A stretch of 32,021 nucleotides of DNA from the NCBI GenBank assembly GCA_003315675.1, contig NIZU01000076.1:1-32021 (forward strand), in the 5' to 3' direction. The notes under the pieces are model-generated. The model did not search any database, was not told where the DNA came from, and worked only from the letters and a program-made list of their open reading frames with translations. Of this stretch, positions 1 to 7,928 are shown piece by piece. How positions within the stretch are numbered: the stretch's first letter is position 1; each line of letters starts with the position of its first letter. This DNA is from Methanocorpusculum sp. MCE. GTDB lineage: Archaea > Halobacteriota > Methanomicrobia > Methanomicrobiales > Methanocorpusculaceae. The position numbers and the translations under genes were made by a program.

Positions 1-1
1 C

Positions 2-232
2 ACAATGAAAAGGGGAGCGAGAGGGCATCCCATTGGCATACGAGATAAACTGAGAAATCTGCGAATAAGTAGGAAGAGATCAAAGGGCGAGAGACCCTAT
101 GCAGTGATCAAAAATGTTTTTCATGCAGGGTTGGTGAAGGTAACAACGCTGCAAAGAGTACGAGTGAAAAATATGCTGGCTGCATTTTGTTATAATATCT
201 ATCAGGTGAAAACGATTCAAAACAGAGTGTAA
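2..232 (+). CDS. Transposase C-terminal fragment (IS5/IS4-like DDE), partial at window edge
   Basis: The reading frame is open to the left edge of the window, so the first in-frame ATG (position 5) is probably internal and only the last ~77 residues are visible. The fragment is basic. It carries the segments GHPIGIRDKLRNLRISRKRS and GERPYAVIKNVFHAG, which I recognise as the C-terminal end of DDE transposases of the IS5/IS4 group, where the final catalytic Glu lies in a helix upstream of this stretch. The catalytic DDE residues are outside the window. The gene converges on a truncated epimerase with which it overlaps by about 16 nt, suggesting that insertion of this element, or a deletion beside it, removed the epimerase 3' end. 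No terminal inverted repeat can be assigned because the left end is missing. The assignment to IS5 rather than another DDE group is from memory. Confidence 0.75.
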   Translation, partial: TMKRGARGHPIGIRDKLRNLRISRKRSKGERPYAVIKNVFHAGLVKVTTLQRVRVKNMLAAFCYNIYQVKTIQNRV

Positions 233-945
233 ATTAAAAAAAAAACGTCAAGGAATAATGGGTATTCTTCTTTTTTTGGGGGGGGGGGTGAGGGGGTATG
301 GATGTAGCCAATCTTCCTTAAATCATGATTCGCGTTAAAAAATGGGTTGATAGATATTCTCGACTTCTTATTGAGGATCATATCGGTAAATTTTGGGATT
401 GCAGCTGCAAACTCGGCATCAGGATCCTGACGTGGCCCGTAAACATTAATATATCGTAATACTGAGATTTTTAACCCGTATTGTTCTGAGAACATGTTAC
501 AATACATCTCTCCAGCAATTTTTGAGACCGCGTAGGGTGTAAGCGGATTGAAAGGCGTATCTTCCGACAATACCGGAGATGAACTTTTACCACAGACCAG
601 TGATGAGGAGGCAAAGACAAGCCGATCAATGCCTGCCTCATGCGCAGCAATGAGAATATTTGCAGTCCCGGTAATATTCACATCATTAAACTGGCGGGGA
701 TTAGAGAATGAAGCAGGTGCAACACCCATTGCAGCCAGATGAAAAACACCATCTATATCATAATTCGTAAAAACAGAGCGTACCTGATCGATATCTACAA
801 TATCAGCTGATACCGTGGAAAGATTATCGTTTATTGTTTTATCAGATTTGTTGGATATAATTACTACTTCTTCGCCGCCCGCCAAGAGTTCGTCCACAAG
901 ATGCGAGCCAATAAAACCTGTGCCTCCAGTAACCAGATACGCCAT
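217..945 (-). pseudogene. NAD-dependent epimerase/dehydratase, 3'-truncated
   Basis: The start is intact and the N-terminus has the Rossmann motif TGGTGFIGSHL (residues ~6-16), followed by the catalytic YAVSK (YxxxK) motif and the LRYINVYGPRQDPDAEFAAAIPK block typical of UDP-glucose 4-epimerase-like extended short-chain dehydrogenases. Homology to the epimerase at 9327-10250 runs to about residue 195 (AIPKFTDMILNKKS) and then stops. The remaining ~45 residues are unrelated and include a proline run encoded by a ten-base G tract near 279-288. The family is normally about 300-315 residues, so roughly 110 C-terminal residues that shape the sugar-nucleotide site are lost. The break point near position 360 lies beside the transposase fragment. 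It was probably a surface-polysaccharide nucleotide-sugar enzyme and is likely non-functional now. Confidence 0.8.
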
Positions 946-1150
946 ATTTTCCCTATGGATTAATCATTTCAAATAAGAGATGATGAGTGTTGTGTTTGTA
1001 TATGTGTACATGAGGAGAAGCGTGACATTCCCGCACCATATGTTCAACGCATATCTGCGTATGTGCCAAGACGAAAGAATACAATTATCTGATGTTGCTA
1101 TTTCTCACCCCCCACCTCCTCTCCCCCAATCCATTTTTCCTGCGCACACT
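946..1150. other. Gene-poor stretch
   Basis: No coding region is supportable here. It holds the upstream region of the truncated epimerase and a C/T-rich stretch (about 1105-1140) leading into the hairpin array. No clear promoter or RNA gene was recognised. Confidence 0.4.
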
Positions 1151-1292
1151 CACTCGCAAACCTTCGGTTTGCTCGCAAGTCTATGGACTTGGTCGCAAAC
1201 TTTCAGTTTGCTCTGCTGAGGTTGGCCGCTTTCAGCGTCCAACCCGCCTCAGCTAAGACCGGTCCTATGGACCGGCCCGCCCCTACGCGTTC
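1151..1292 (+). repeat. Family A mini-hairpin array, copy 1
   Basis: This is a string of short hairpins. Stem GCAAACC (1156-1162) pairs with GGTTTGC (1166-1172) over a TTC loop. CAAGTC (1176-1181) pairs with GACTTG (1186-1191). GCAAACT (1195-1201) pairs with AGTTTGC (1205-1211), again over TTC. GCTGAGG (1215-1221) pairs with CCTCAGC (1247-1253) and encloses GGTTGG/CCAACC and CGCT-TTC-AGCG. A last hairpin ACCGGTCC-TAT-GGACCGG is followed by CCCGCCCC. The same modular order recurs on the minus strand at 2320-2442, and variants occur elsewhere in the window. Confidence 0.85.
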
Positions 1293-1645
1293 ACCGCGTC
1301 CCCCATTCCAGCACGAAATGACCCCCAGAAAAACACACCTCTGAATAAATCAAAAACCCTATATATCAAAACTCGCTTCGCGACAATGCTTAACCACCTT
1401 CCCACTCACCAACAACACACCCTCCACCACAACAAAAGGCACTCTCGCACCGCGCGGTCTGGCATTTATATCACCAGACAGCATAACTCAAAAATAAAAC
1501 AGACAAATACACGCAAAATATACACAATACGCAAAAAATAACCATTAAATACTTCAAAAACACACCAAATATTAACAACATCAGGCAAATGAAAAACAGC
1601 CTGGGCTAGCACGAGTCCTTTTGGACGGCAAGATGCTATAGAGGC
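1293..1645. other. A/T- and A/C-rich intergenic stretch, possible promoter
   Basis: No gene is visible. The stretch is strongly A/C biased. A small inverted repeat (GTCTGG/CCAGAC) flanks an A/T-rich centre near 1459-1480. A TATA-like segment ATTAAATAC around 1543-1551 sits about 30 bp upstream of a shift to higher G+C near 1598, where GTCC-TTTT-GGAC can fold. This would fit a promoter for a short leader or the small genes downstream, but no Shine-Dalgarno or known RNA was recognised. Confidence 0.3.
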
Positions 1646-1858
1646 ATGGGATCCCGCATTACCTTACTATCCCCTCTGCCAAGGGTGAACCCTCAAGCCT
1701 TTTTTCATCAGCCCGATGTCCATCCCGGCATGGGAATCGTGCCGGTCAACGGAAAAATCCCGGAAGAGGACACGTTTGTCCCTCTCTCGACAGCAGGAAA
1801 AGGTATGCCGCTGGGTAAATCGGCATGCATCGACGTAGAACACCATGCCGATGAATAG
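1646..1858 (+). CDS. Small uncertain ORF, 70 residues
   Basis: An open frame of 70 codons lies just upstream of the RHH gene and ends with TAG at 1856-1858, 13 nt before that gene's preferred ATG. The peptide is rich in Pro and Gly and shows no domain, signal peptide or membrane segment that I recognise. There is no convincing ribosome binding site at the ATG, since GAGG lies too close. The opposite strand is also open, so the frame may be chance. I list it only because it fills a gap next to a likely gene and lies downstream of a possible promoter. Confidence 0.2.
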   Translation: MGSRITLLSPLPRVNPQAFFHQPDVHPGMGIVPVNGKIPEEDTFVPLSTAGKGMPLGKSACIDVEHHADE

Positions 1859-1871
1859 GCAAGGAATTCTA

Positions 1872-2165
1872 ATGACTGAGAAAATTATTGACACAATGGA
1901 AGAGTCAGGCTCCGGCTTGAACTCAAGTACGCATACGAAGATCTGTCTCAAAATGAGCCAGGTCATCATGGAAACGCCCGTCGAATACAATGGCCGGATC
2001 TCAACCAGAATCCCGATGAAAAACAAGGAATGGTTCTACCGCCGTGCAAAAAAGGGAGGCATCAAGCCGTCCGAACTCCAGCGCCGGATCGTCATTAAGG
2101 AAATGAACAAATGGCGTGAAGAGGAACTGGAGGAAGAGCGCCGGAAAAAAGAGCGCAGACCCTAA
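1872..2165 (+). CDS. Small ribbon-helix-helix-like protein
   Basis: I do not recognise the full family. The C-terminal half has the layout of a ribbon-helix-helix DNA-binding fold: a short strand (ISTRIP), a basic helix (KNKEWFYRRAKKGG), a KPSE turn, and a second helix with an amphipathic pattern (LQRRIVIKEMNKW), followed by a highly charged Glu/Arg/Lys tail. The start at 1872 is chosen because AAGGA lies about 8 nt upstream; an in-frame ATG at 1845 would add nine residues and lacks this signal. The product would be 97 residues. Small RHH proteins are commonly antitoxins or repressors, but no partner toxin is visible next to it. Its 3' flank is a family A hairpin array. Confidence 0.55.
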   Translation: MTEKIIDTMEESGSGLNSSTHTKICLKMSQVIMETPVEYNGRISTRIPMKNKEWFYRRAKKGGIKPSELQRRIVIKEMNKWREEELEEERRKKERRP

Positions 2166-2319
2166 GCATCCAAAGATTCAGCAAACAGAAATGCGGCGCG
2201 TGAATGCGTCAGGCATCTGCAGACGGGGTCCTGGAGAAGCGGTTTGCAGGATAAAGATGCACATCGCTCAGGGGTCATATCCCGGGATGGGTCTCCGGGA
2301 TATACTCTTTTGTGGGGGT

Positions 2320-2442
2320 GGGTTGTACGCGGAACGCGGACGACCTCATCTGAGGCGGGCTGCCCAAAGGGCGGCCTCAGCAGAGCAAACTGAAAGTTTG
2401 CGACCAAGTCGATAGACTTGCGACTAAACCGAAGGTTTGCGA
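2320..2442 (-). repeat. Family A mini-hairpin array, copy 2 (inverted)
   Basis: Read on the minus strand it has the same order as copy 1: a CAAACC-TTC-GGTTT hairpin, CAAGTC-TATC-GACTTG, GCAAACT-TTC-AGTTTGC, then GCTGAGG pairing with CCTCAG. The enclosed hairpin here is GCCC-TTT-GGGC instead of the GGTTGG/CCAACC of copy 1. A further hairpin CGCG-TTC-CGCG replaces the CGCT-TTC-AGCG seen in other copies, a compensatory change. Copies 1 and 2 lie in opposite orientation on either side of the RHH gene. Confidence 0.85.
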
Positions 2443-2507
2443 ATTTGTGGGTTTCGTGTACGGGGTTCCCGGGGCGGGTATCATTACTAAAGGTTTAGTA
2501 CTCTTGT

Positions 2508-2703
2508 TTGGGTGTACGTCGAGTTCGTGTACGGCAATACTGTGGACACATGAGAAATCCCACCGCGAATCTACGCGAATCGCATTTTTCCTGTTCCGCC
2601 CTCTTGACCTTCGGTCGCGTCCCTACGCTACGCCTGATCGGCTCCGCGTGGCCGGGACGGCGGAACGAAAAATGCTGGAAAACCCGCGTCGCGGGTTTTC
2701 TTT
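2508..2703 (+). repeat. Left arm of inverted repeat B
   Basis: It runs from the GGGTGTACGTCGAGTTCG end (from 2510) to the palindrome GAAAACCCGCG-T-CGCGGGTTTTC (2678-2700). It matches the reverse complement of 3188-3405 along nearly its whole length with substitutions and small indels. The translations of the two arms share, for example, MGVRRVRVR and LGRVPTLRLI-type segments, but these are by-products of repeat identity, not genes. Confidence 0.8.
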
Positions 2704-2707
2704 TTGT

Positions 2708-3142
2708 TTATTTCGGTACATTCTCCTTTCTGAAGTAAAGATCGTTCGTGTAGACAAACCGTTTCCAGTCGAGTTTACCTTTCTTCCCAAAATTTATCAG
2801 AATACCCGCCCGGATTCCGGTGGCTTTCAGATAGTTGATCAGTTGTGCGTCATCAATTTCAGTCAATCGGGAGATCGCTTTTAATTCAAGGATGATTTTT
2901 CCATAACAGACAACATCTGCTTCAAAGAAACCCGGCAGCTTTACTCCTTTGTAATAGACATCCAGGTGTTTCTTGTGTTCAAAAGGGATGCCCTGCAAAC
3001 CAAATTCTACCTCCAAAGCATCATGATACACGCCTTCCAAAAAGCCGATTCCAAGCGTATTGTAAACGGTCATCGCACACCCGATAATTTTTCGAACTTC
3101 TTCCGGGTAGAGAAGATCTGGATTATTCACACCAGTATCCAT
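2708..3142 (-). CDS. GxxExxY protein (PDDEXK_3-like)
   Basis: The 144-residue product has the name-giving motif GFLEGVY (residues 33-39) and a PD-(D/E)xK-like core: EADVV (74-78) followed by ILELKA with E86 and K88. It is close to the usual family length. The family is of unknown function and is thought to be nuclease-like from its fold. The frame is open for another 53 codons upstream, but those lie in the repeat arm. The ATG at 3140-3142 gives the family-typical N-terminus (…LYPEEVRKIIGCAMTVYNTLG) and has a purine-rich stretch (GAAGAGA) just upstream. The gene sits precisely between the two inner palindromes of the inverted-repeat arms. Whether it acts on DNA or RNA is not shown by the sequence. 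Confidence 0.85.
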   Translation of the reverse strand: MDTGVNNPDLLYPEEVRKIIGCAMTVYNTLGIGFLEGVYHDALEVEFGLQGIPFEHKKHLDVYYKGVKLPGFFEADVVCYGKIILELKAISRLTEIDDAQLINYLKATGIRAGILINFGKKGKLDWKRFVYTNDLYFRKENVPK

Positions 3143-3187
3143 GAAATTCTCTTCTATTTTCAGGTAATAAATAGATATCTCTGATGA

Positions 3188-3405
3188 AGAGAAAACCCGC
3201 GACGCGGGTTTTCCAGCATTTTCCACGCTGGCGTTCCGGCCACGCGGAGGCGATGAGGCGCAGCGTAGGAACGCGGCCGAGGAGTGAAACGACGAGGACA
3301 AGAAGACAGCGTAAGGAAAATGCGATTCGCGTAGATTCGCGATTATTCGCGGTGGGATATCTCATGTGTCCGTATATTACCCGTACACGAACTCGACGTA
3401 CACCC
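3188..3405 (-). repeat. Right arm of inverted repeat B
   Basis: It is the reverse-complement partner of 2508-2703. It starts at the palindrome GAAAACCCGCG-A-CGCGGGTTTTC (3191-3213) and ends with GTACACCC at 3405, followed by an A run. It is slightly longer than the left arm because of an extra GCGAATAATC-type unit and a small insertion in the G+C-rich middle. Confidence 0.8.
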
Positions 3406-3652
3406 AAAAAAAGAGATCCTGACCTTGCTTATTTCACATCATCTATAGATTCCGCCGCAGATGAACCGCCTGGAAACAGATATGACCCTAATAAATAGGA
3501 TACCCACACAGAGGACCCCCCATACCGAAAAACAAATCATATCAACACGCCCATGACAGCAAAACCTATTATCTTCCTCTCCCCATTATCAGACACTACC
3601 AGGCAGGCAAAACCTCATAACATACGAAAGACAAATACTCAGACATCAGTCA

Positions 3653-3982
3653 ATGTCCGAATATGTAAGTATCAAAGACCGCGTCCTTACACAACTTGCC
3701 TCCTCTCTTTCAACTCTCCAGACAGTCTACGGCATTGAGTTCCTCGCTCTCTTCGGCTCAGTCGCACGCGGAGAAGACACACCCTACAGTGACATCGACC
3801 TCCTGTATACATGCAAACCGGAATTCGACACATTCGACAATTATCTTGCTCTCGCTGAGTATCTTGAATCGATACTGGAACGCAAAGTCGACCTCGTCTC
3901 CTTTGAATATCTCAAACCGCGGATTCGCTCCAACATACAAAAAGATGTCATCTTCTGCAGTCCTGGACAAGCTGCTGTATGA
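3653..3982 (+). CDS. MntA-type antitoxin nucleotidyltransferase (pair 1)
   Basis: This 109-residue minimal nucleotidyltransferase has the signature GSVARG (residues 35-40) followed by SDIDL with the two metal-binding Asp residues (D47, D49). Proteins of this type paired with HEPN toxins (MntA of MntA/HepT) transfer AMP to a tyrosine of the toxin and so neutralise it; that is family knowledge. The stop overlaps the start of the next gene as ATGA, which indicates translational coupling and fixes the pair. A weak upstream signal makes the start less certain, but the ATG gives a family-typical N-terminus. A second pair with the same layout is at 10685-11334. Confidence 0.85.
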   Translation: MSEYVSIKDRVLTQLASSLSTLQTVYGIEFLALFGSVARGEDTPYSDIDLLYTCKPEFDTFDNYLALAEYLESILERKVDLVSFEYLKPRIRSNIQKDVIFCSPGQAAV

Positions 3983-4332
3983 AAACGCCTGATATCCTCA
4001 CATATTTAGACGACATCTGCGAACAATCTGAAAACATCATGGTTGCTGTCGGCCGCATGGATTATCTGGAGTTCTTAACCGATCCGCTCTACAGCGGAGG
4101 TATCATCCGTTTCATTGAAATCATCGGTGAAGCGGCAAAACATATCCCAGAAGAGATCCGCACGCGATATCATGATATCCCTTGGAGAAAAATGGCCGGT
4201 ATGAGGGACCGTCTGATCCATGCATATGCAAATGTCAATCTCAAATACGTCTGGGATCTTGCAGTAAACGATATCCCGCCTCTTTATAAGCAGATATATG
4301 CCCTGCGTACAGCACTTGAATTAAACGAATGA
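3979..4332 (+). CDS. HepT-like HEPN toxin, DUF86 (pair 1)
   Basis: The 117-residue all-alpha protein contains the HEPN ribonuclease motif R-x4-H-x-Y as RDRLIHAY (R76, H81, Y83). In the characterised HepT family, Arg and His are catalytic for RNA cleavage and the Tyr is the residue AMPylated by MntA. The upstream FIEIIGEAAKHIPEE segment is also typical of DUF86. It overlaps the antitoxin gene by 4 nt (ATGA). All key residues are present, so the toxin looks active. A T run follows the stop, and a fragment of family A repeat lies about 35 nt downstream. Confidence 0.85.
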   Translation: MKTPDILTYLDDICEQSENIMVAVGRMDYLEFLTDPLYSGGIIRFIEIIGEAAKHIPEEIRTRYHDIPWRKMAGMRDRLIHAYANVNLKYVWDLAVNDIPPLYKQIYALRTALELNE

Positions 4333-4365
4333 TTGATTTTTTGATGCTGACATTTTTATGTGTGC

Positions 4366-4396
4366 CTGAGGTCGGCCGCTTTCAACGTCCACCCAG
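4366..4396 (+). repeat. Family A fragment
   Basis: The segment reads CTGAGGTCGGCCGCTTTCAA and continues with CGTCCACCC, closely matching the central hairpin of copy 1 (GAGGTTGGCCGCTTTCAGCG, then TCCAACCC). The inner pairing is partly lost, so this looks like a decayed remnant. Confidence 0.6.
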
Positions 4397-4573
4397 CCCA
4401 TCACAGCCCTCATTATGTGTATGTTCTGGTATATTTTCATGGATAAAAGCAGTTCAAATTCCCTCCCCGGATGATACCCATGACCTTGGAAATAGCTATT
4501 TGAGGCTGTAAAACCAATATATGATACAACGAAAGCAGCACCTGAATGCCTGCATGCTGCCAGGTCTTTTTCT

Positions 4574-4579
4574 GTGATC
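4574..4579 (+). promoter_or_regulatory. Shine-Dalgarno for the Fic gene
   Basis: GTGATC matches the 3' part of the archaeal consensus GGAGGTGATC and ends 3 nt before the ATG at 4583, which places the core position at the normal distance. The GTG inside it opens the same frame but is better read as the ribosome binding site than as the start. Confidence 0.5.
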
Positions 4580-4582
4580 ACC

Positions 4583-5569
4583 ATGACCGATACCTTTGAA
4601 AAATGCAGATATTATAAAAAAAGAATAGACGCATTACGTCCATTCCCTCCGGAAACACTCGCCTCATTAAAAAAATACTTCCGTGTAGGTCTCACCTACA
4701 CCAGCAATGCAATAGAAGGAAACAGTCTTACCGAATCGGAAACAAAGATCCTCATAGAAGACGGACTCACCGTCCGCGGCAAGCCGCTGCGTGATATCTA
4801 TGAAACACTCGGCCATGCCAAAGCATACGGATACATCTACGACATCCTTTCAGCGAAAACAATAACCGAAGACCATATCAAAACAATCCACCGATTATTC
4901 TATGATCAGATAGACAAAGACAATGCAGGAATCTATCGGAAAGAGCGTGTTGTTGTCACCGGTAGTCATTACCCCTTGCCAAAACCGGATCAGATTCCGG
5001 ATAAAATGAAAGAATATATCGATTGGTTCAATACCCATGAAAAAACTACTGATCCGGTCAAATTTGCAGCATTGTCACACCAGAAATTCGTCTTCATCCA
5101 CCCCTTCATCGACGGCAACGGACGGGTTGCAAGACTCATCATGAACCTGGTATTATTACGTGCAGGATATCAGATCTGCATCATTCCGCCAATACTCCGG
5201 CATGAATACGTCGAATCACTCGAACTCGCACATAAAGATACAAAACCCTTCATCGAATTCATTGCAGGGAGGATCGTCGAAACGGAAAAGGATATCCTGA
5301 GATTATTTGGAGAGTCAACATCGATGCATGAAGGTGCAAAGCAGATAAATGAAGGTGCAAATCCGAAGGTCAGCCTGGAAAATGAAGGAGTAACTGCAGT
5401 ATTGAACCTCATAAACGGGCAGCCAGGTCTCAATACCAGGGATCTGGCTGAACTGACAGGTAAGAGCAGATCAAGTGTTGAACGGTACATCCGTGTTCTC
5501 AAAACCAACGGCAGGATCGAGTTCCGGGGTGCTGCAAAAAACGGCGGGTATTATCCGCGGAACGAATGA
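4583..5569 (+). CDS. Fic family protein with C-terminal winged helix
   Basis: The 328-residue protein carries the full Fic active-site motif HPFIDGNGRVAR (residues ~173-184), with the catalytic His and the GNGR anion-binding loop. Fic enzymes usually transfer AMP from ATP to a hydroxyl of a target protein. An N-terminal inhibitory motif of the S/T-x-x-x-E-G/N type is visible as TSNAIEGN (~40-47), which places it in the class where the inhibitory helix is in the same chain. The last ~60 residues (LNTRDLAELTGKSRSSVERY…) look like a winged helix-turn-helix domain. The ATG at 4583 is preferred over GTG at 4574 because of the Shine-Dalgarno match. It stands alone between an MntA/HepT pair and a broken RHH gene, in a toxin-rich island. 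The target is unknown. Confidence 0.88.
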   Translation: MTDTFEKCRYYKKRIDALRPFPPETLASLKKYFRVGLTYTSNAIEGNSLTESETKILIEDGLTVRGKPLRDIYETLGHAKAYGYIYDILSAKTITEDHIKTIHRLFYDQIDKDNAGIYRKERVVVTGSHYPLPKPDQIPDKMKEYIDWFNTHEKTTDPVKFAALSHQKFVFIHPFIDGNGRVARLIMNLVLLRAGYQICIIPPILRHEYVESLELAHKDTKPFIEFIAGRIVETEKDILRLFGESTSMHEGAKQINEGANPKVSLENEGVTAVLNLINGQPGLNTRDLAELTGKSRSSVERYIRVLKTNGRIEFRGAAKNGGYYPRNE

Positions 5570-5662
5570 GTGATCGCTTATCCCACGGCCATAAGGGATA
5601 AGATGCCTGTATTTTAGGGAACGGGTCGATGGACAAATGCTCGGGTGAAAAGTCCGGAAAAA

Positions 5663-5920
5663 TCAGGGCTGCGTTCCCTCAATAATTTCCCGGATCTTCA
5701 TTTTGATCTCCGGCGACTCAAGAGCCTCCAGAAGCTGGGAGGTGAGAGTATCGACACTCATCTCTCTCCTCAGCATATCTGCAACAACTGGTGCGGTCAT
5801 ATAATCTCTGATCGTCGTGAACGTGTTGTCATCTCCCTGGCATAACTCCTTGATTTTGCGGTAATATTCCGGACTGATCCGAAACCCGATCTGCTACTTT
5901 TTGCTTTCGGTCGTGACCAT
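5663..5920 (-). pseudogene. Small RHH-like gene interrupted by one in-frame TAG
   Basis: Read through, the minus strand encodes 85 residues beginning MVTTESKK, then TAG at codon 9 (5894-5896), then QIGFRISPEYYRKIKELCQG…, ending in TGA at 5663-5665. The part after the stop looks like a real small regulator: a FRIS strand, helices, and a regular charged C-terminal helix (SPEIKMKIREIIEG). No alternative start follows the TAG until a Met well inside the protein. An in-frame ATG at 5935 could extend the N-terminus by five residues. It may be an antitoxin-like repressor. The gene is either a one-mutation pseudogene or, less likely, depends on amber read-through. It is convergent with the Fic gene. 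Confidence 0.55.
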
Positions 5921-6033
5921 GATTTCTAATACCATATATCTTGTTCCCATCATTAAGATATCCTGTTGAGATCAATTGAAACAAAAACAATTCATTGCAG
6001 ATGAAATCAACCGTAATCCTCATCCAAGGGCTC

Positions 6034-6087
6034 CTTTTTGGGTGTACTCAGGTTTGACGTACGGGAATTATTTAGATGAGGACATAC
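6034..6087 (+). repeat. Decayed outer end of inverted repeat B
   Basis: The segment starts TTTTTGGGTGTAC and continues with GTACGGG and GGACAT at spacings close to the outer ends of the cassette at 2508-3405 (TTTGGGTGTAC…GTACGG…GGACACATG). Identity drops away after about 50 bp. It lies about 120 bp upstream of the DUF4143 ATPase gene. Confidence 0.55.
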
Positions 6088-6158
6088 ATTGAAGGCAGGC
6101 GGTCTGCGAAAACACAGATAACCTTCATTACCTTTGAAGAGACATATATGTTGATAAA

Positions 6159-6173
6159 GTGTATAACATACAC
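6159..6173 (+). promoter_or_regulatory. Palindromic operator-like site upstream of ATPase gene 1
   Basis: GTGTAT-AAC-ATACAC is a perfect 6-bp inverted repeat with a 3-bp spacer, followed directly by ATTATAC. It starts 48 bp before the ATG. A closely related site, also followed by ATTATAC, is in the same place upstream of the paralogous gene at 16381. The shared layout suggests a common regulator or promoter element. Confidence 0.55.
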
Positions 6174-6206
6174 ATTATACCTAGCAATTATGTGTGAGGC
6201 AACCCC

Positions 6207-7607
6207 ATGAAACGGCAGATACTTCAAAATCTCTTACGATGGAAAGAGGATCCAAACCGTCAGCCCCTTCTTATCAGAGGGGTGCGGCAATGCGGGAAAA
6301 CATGGATAATGAAAAGATTTGGTGAAGTGAATTATCCTGACACCGCCTACTTCAATTTTGAATCCGATGAAAGACTCAGGGAATCCTTTGAAGGAGATTT
6401 GGATGTTTCACGTATCATAAAATCTCTGGGGGTGCAGAGGGGAAAAACGATCATGCCGGGAACTACCCTTGTGATATTTGATGAAATTCAGTTTTGTCCC
6501 AGAGCGCTGACCGCACTCAAATACTTCTGTGAAGATATGCCAAAGCTGCATGTTATATGTGCCGGGTCACTGCTCGGGGTCGCTCTGGCAAAACCACTCT
6601 CGTCGCAAGGCAGACCCTTGCTCAACGCTTCGGTCGATATATCTTCCCTCAGCGCATTTCCAGTTGGGACAGTTGAGCTTGTTACGCTTCGCCCGATGAA
6701 CTTTTACTAGTTCTGTGTCGCAAACGGGGATGAGATGCTTGCCGATCATCTTGCGTCCCTCCCGGCAGGCGACCCCCTTCCCGCGGCTTTCACCGGCAGG
6801 CTGGAAGAATATTATCGTGATTATCTGATATGCGGGGGTATGCCAGCCGTTGTTTCATCCTGGATAGAGAAACACGACATTGGTGAAGTCGAACGCATAC
6901 AGCAGCAGATTCTTGACACGTATTCATTGGATTTTGTGAAACATGCCCCCCTGAACGATTTCCCGAAATTGTCTCTCATATGGAACGCAATACCGCTTCA
7001 GCTGGCAAAGGAGAACAGTAAATTCCTCTTTTCCCATGTGAAAAAAGGAGCAAGGGCACGTGATCTGGAAGATGCTCTGCAGTGGCTGATCGATGCAGGT
7101 CTGATTTATAAAGTCGAAAAAGCGGATCGTCCGTACATTCCTCTTTCGATGTACGCTGATGCGTCGTATTTTAAAATTTATCTGGCTGACGTAGGACTTC
7201 TTCGAAAGATGAGTAAATTTCCGGCAGCGGCTCTTCTTTCATCATCGCCTCTGGCTGCTGATATGCGGGGAGCGCTGACGGAAAATTATGTTCAGAGTGA
7301 GGTAATGAATGTGACCGGAGAGGTCCCGTATTTCTGGCGTTCGGAGAGAACTGCCGAGGTGGATTTCCTAGTGCAGGATGGGGAGAAAATCGTCCCGATC
7401 GAAGTGAAAGCAGGAAAAAATACGCGTGCAAAGAGTTTACAGGAGTATCGAAAGAAGTTCTCTCCGGAAATCGCCGTTCGTATAAGTTTACAGGCAGCAG
7501 CCAGGCATGATGATGAGAACGGAACGCTTATTGAAATGCCCCTCTATCTGATCTGGATATGGAAGACGTATCTGGATGCAGTGCAGCATCGTCCGTCTGA
7601 TACCTGA
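6207..7607 (+). pseudogene. AAA ATPase, DUF4143 family, interrupted by one in-frame TAG
   Basis: The first part (residues 1-167) has an intact Walker A, GVRQCGKTW, and a Walker B, LVIFDEIQF. TAG at 6708-6710 follows RPMNFY, and the same frame then continues FCVANGDEMLADHL… to a TGA at 7607. The paralogue at 16381 reads RPMNFAEYLYANGETYLLSHL at this spot, so the stop replaces a Glu codon without any frameshift. The C-terminal DUF4143 part ends in a PD-(D/E)xK-like block (VDFLVQ…IVPIEVKAGKNTRAKSL). Compared with the paralogue it has about 17 extra residues between LAK and FPVG, which are a family A hairpin element read in frame. GAGG seven nt before the ATG supports the start. A restart at ATG 6735 could yield a separate C-terminal protein. 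The family's cellular role is unknown. Confidence 0.8.
6600..6655 (+). repeat. Family A hairpin inserted within the ATPase reading frame
   Basis: GCAAGG (6606-6611) pairs with CCTTGC (6617-6622) over a 5-nt loop, preceded by TC and followed by TCAACGC, matching the TCGCAA…TTGCTC unit of family A. The extra stretch is absent from the paralogue at 16381, and the length difference of about 51 nt keeps the frame. The insertion therefore added residues close to PLSSQGRPLLNASVDISS. Confidence 0.65.
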
Positions 7608-7663
7608 AACATATTCCAGTGAACATTCGATCAAGTGGGGTGTGATATATCCCGCCCAATTGA

Positions 7664-7671
7664 TTTTTTTT
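7664..7671 (+). terminator. T-run, possible terminator after the ATPase gene
   Basis: A run of eight T lies about 57 nt after the ATPase stop codon and fits the simple T-rich terminators used by archaea. No stem-loop is needed or clearly present. Confidence 0.35.
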
Positions 7672-7928
7672 GTTTCTTGTTGGTAGAGAGTAATGAGGTT
7701 TAGCCTGCCGATATAGGATACGAAGTGCATGACTCGGATTGAGGTTTGTATCCAGCTTTCAAGTTCCCGTCTGGAATAATTTTCATTTACCCGGAGTCGC
7801 AACTATTATTCACGGACTTCTTCTGTTTTGTCCCGCTTACTTTTTACTAGTATCAGTTCGTTTGGCGTTTCTCTGTATGCAGCAAGAGAATTGACAAAAT
7901 ACATATCTCCGGCTTTCCTCTCTTGTGT
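7672..7928. other. Gene-poor stretch
   Basis: No gene, repeat or RNA is recognised here. Open frames on the minus strand have no recognisable family and run across the ends of the neighbouring genes. Confidence 0.35.

Larger units (their letters stand above)
2508..3405. mobile_element. Inverted-repeat cassette carrying a GxxExxY gene (family B)
   Basis: Two arms of about 190-215 bp, in opposite orientation, enclose a single gene. Both outer ends read TTTGGGTGTACGTCGAGTTC when read inward, both arms contain GCGAATC motifs and a G+C-rich middle, and both inner ends carry a 23-bp palindrome with half-site GAAAACCCGCG. No transposase is present and no target-site duplication can be defined by eye. 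A decayed copy of one outer end lies at 6034-6087, so the arms are dispersed repeats rather than a local duplication only. Confidence 0.6.
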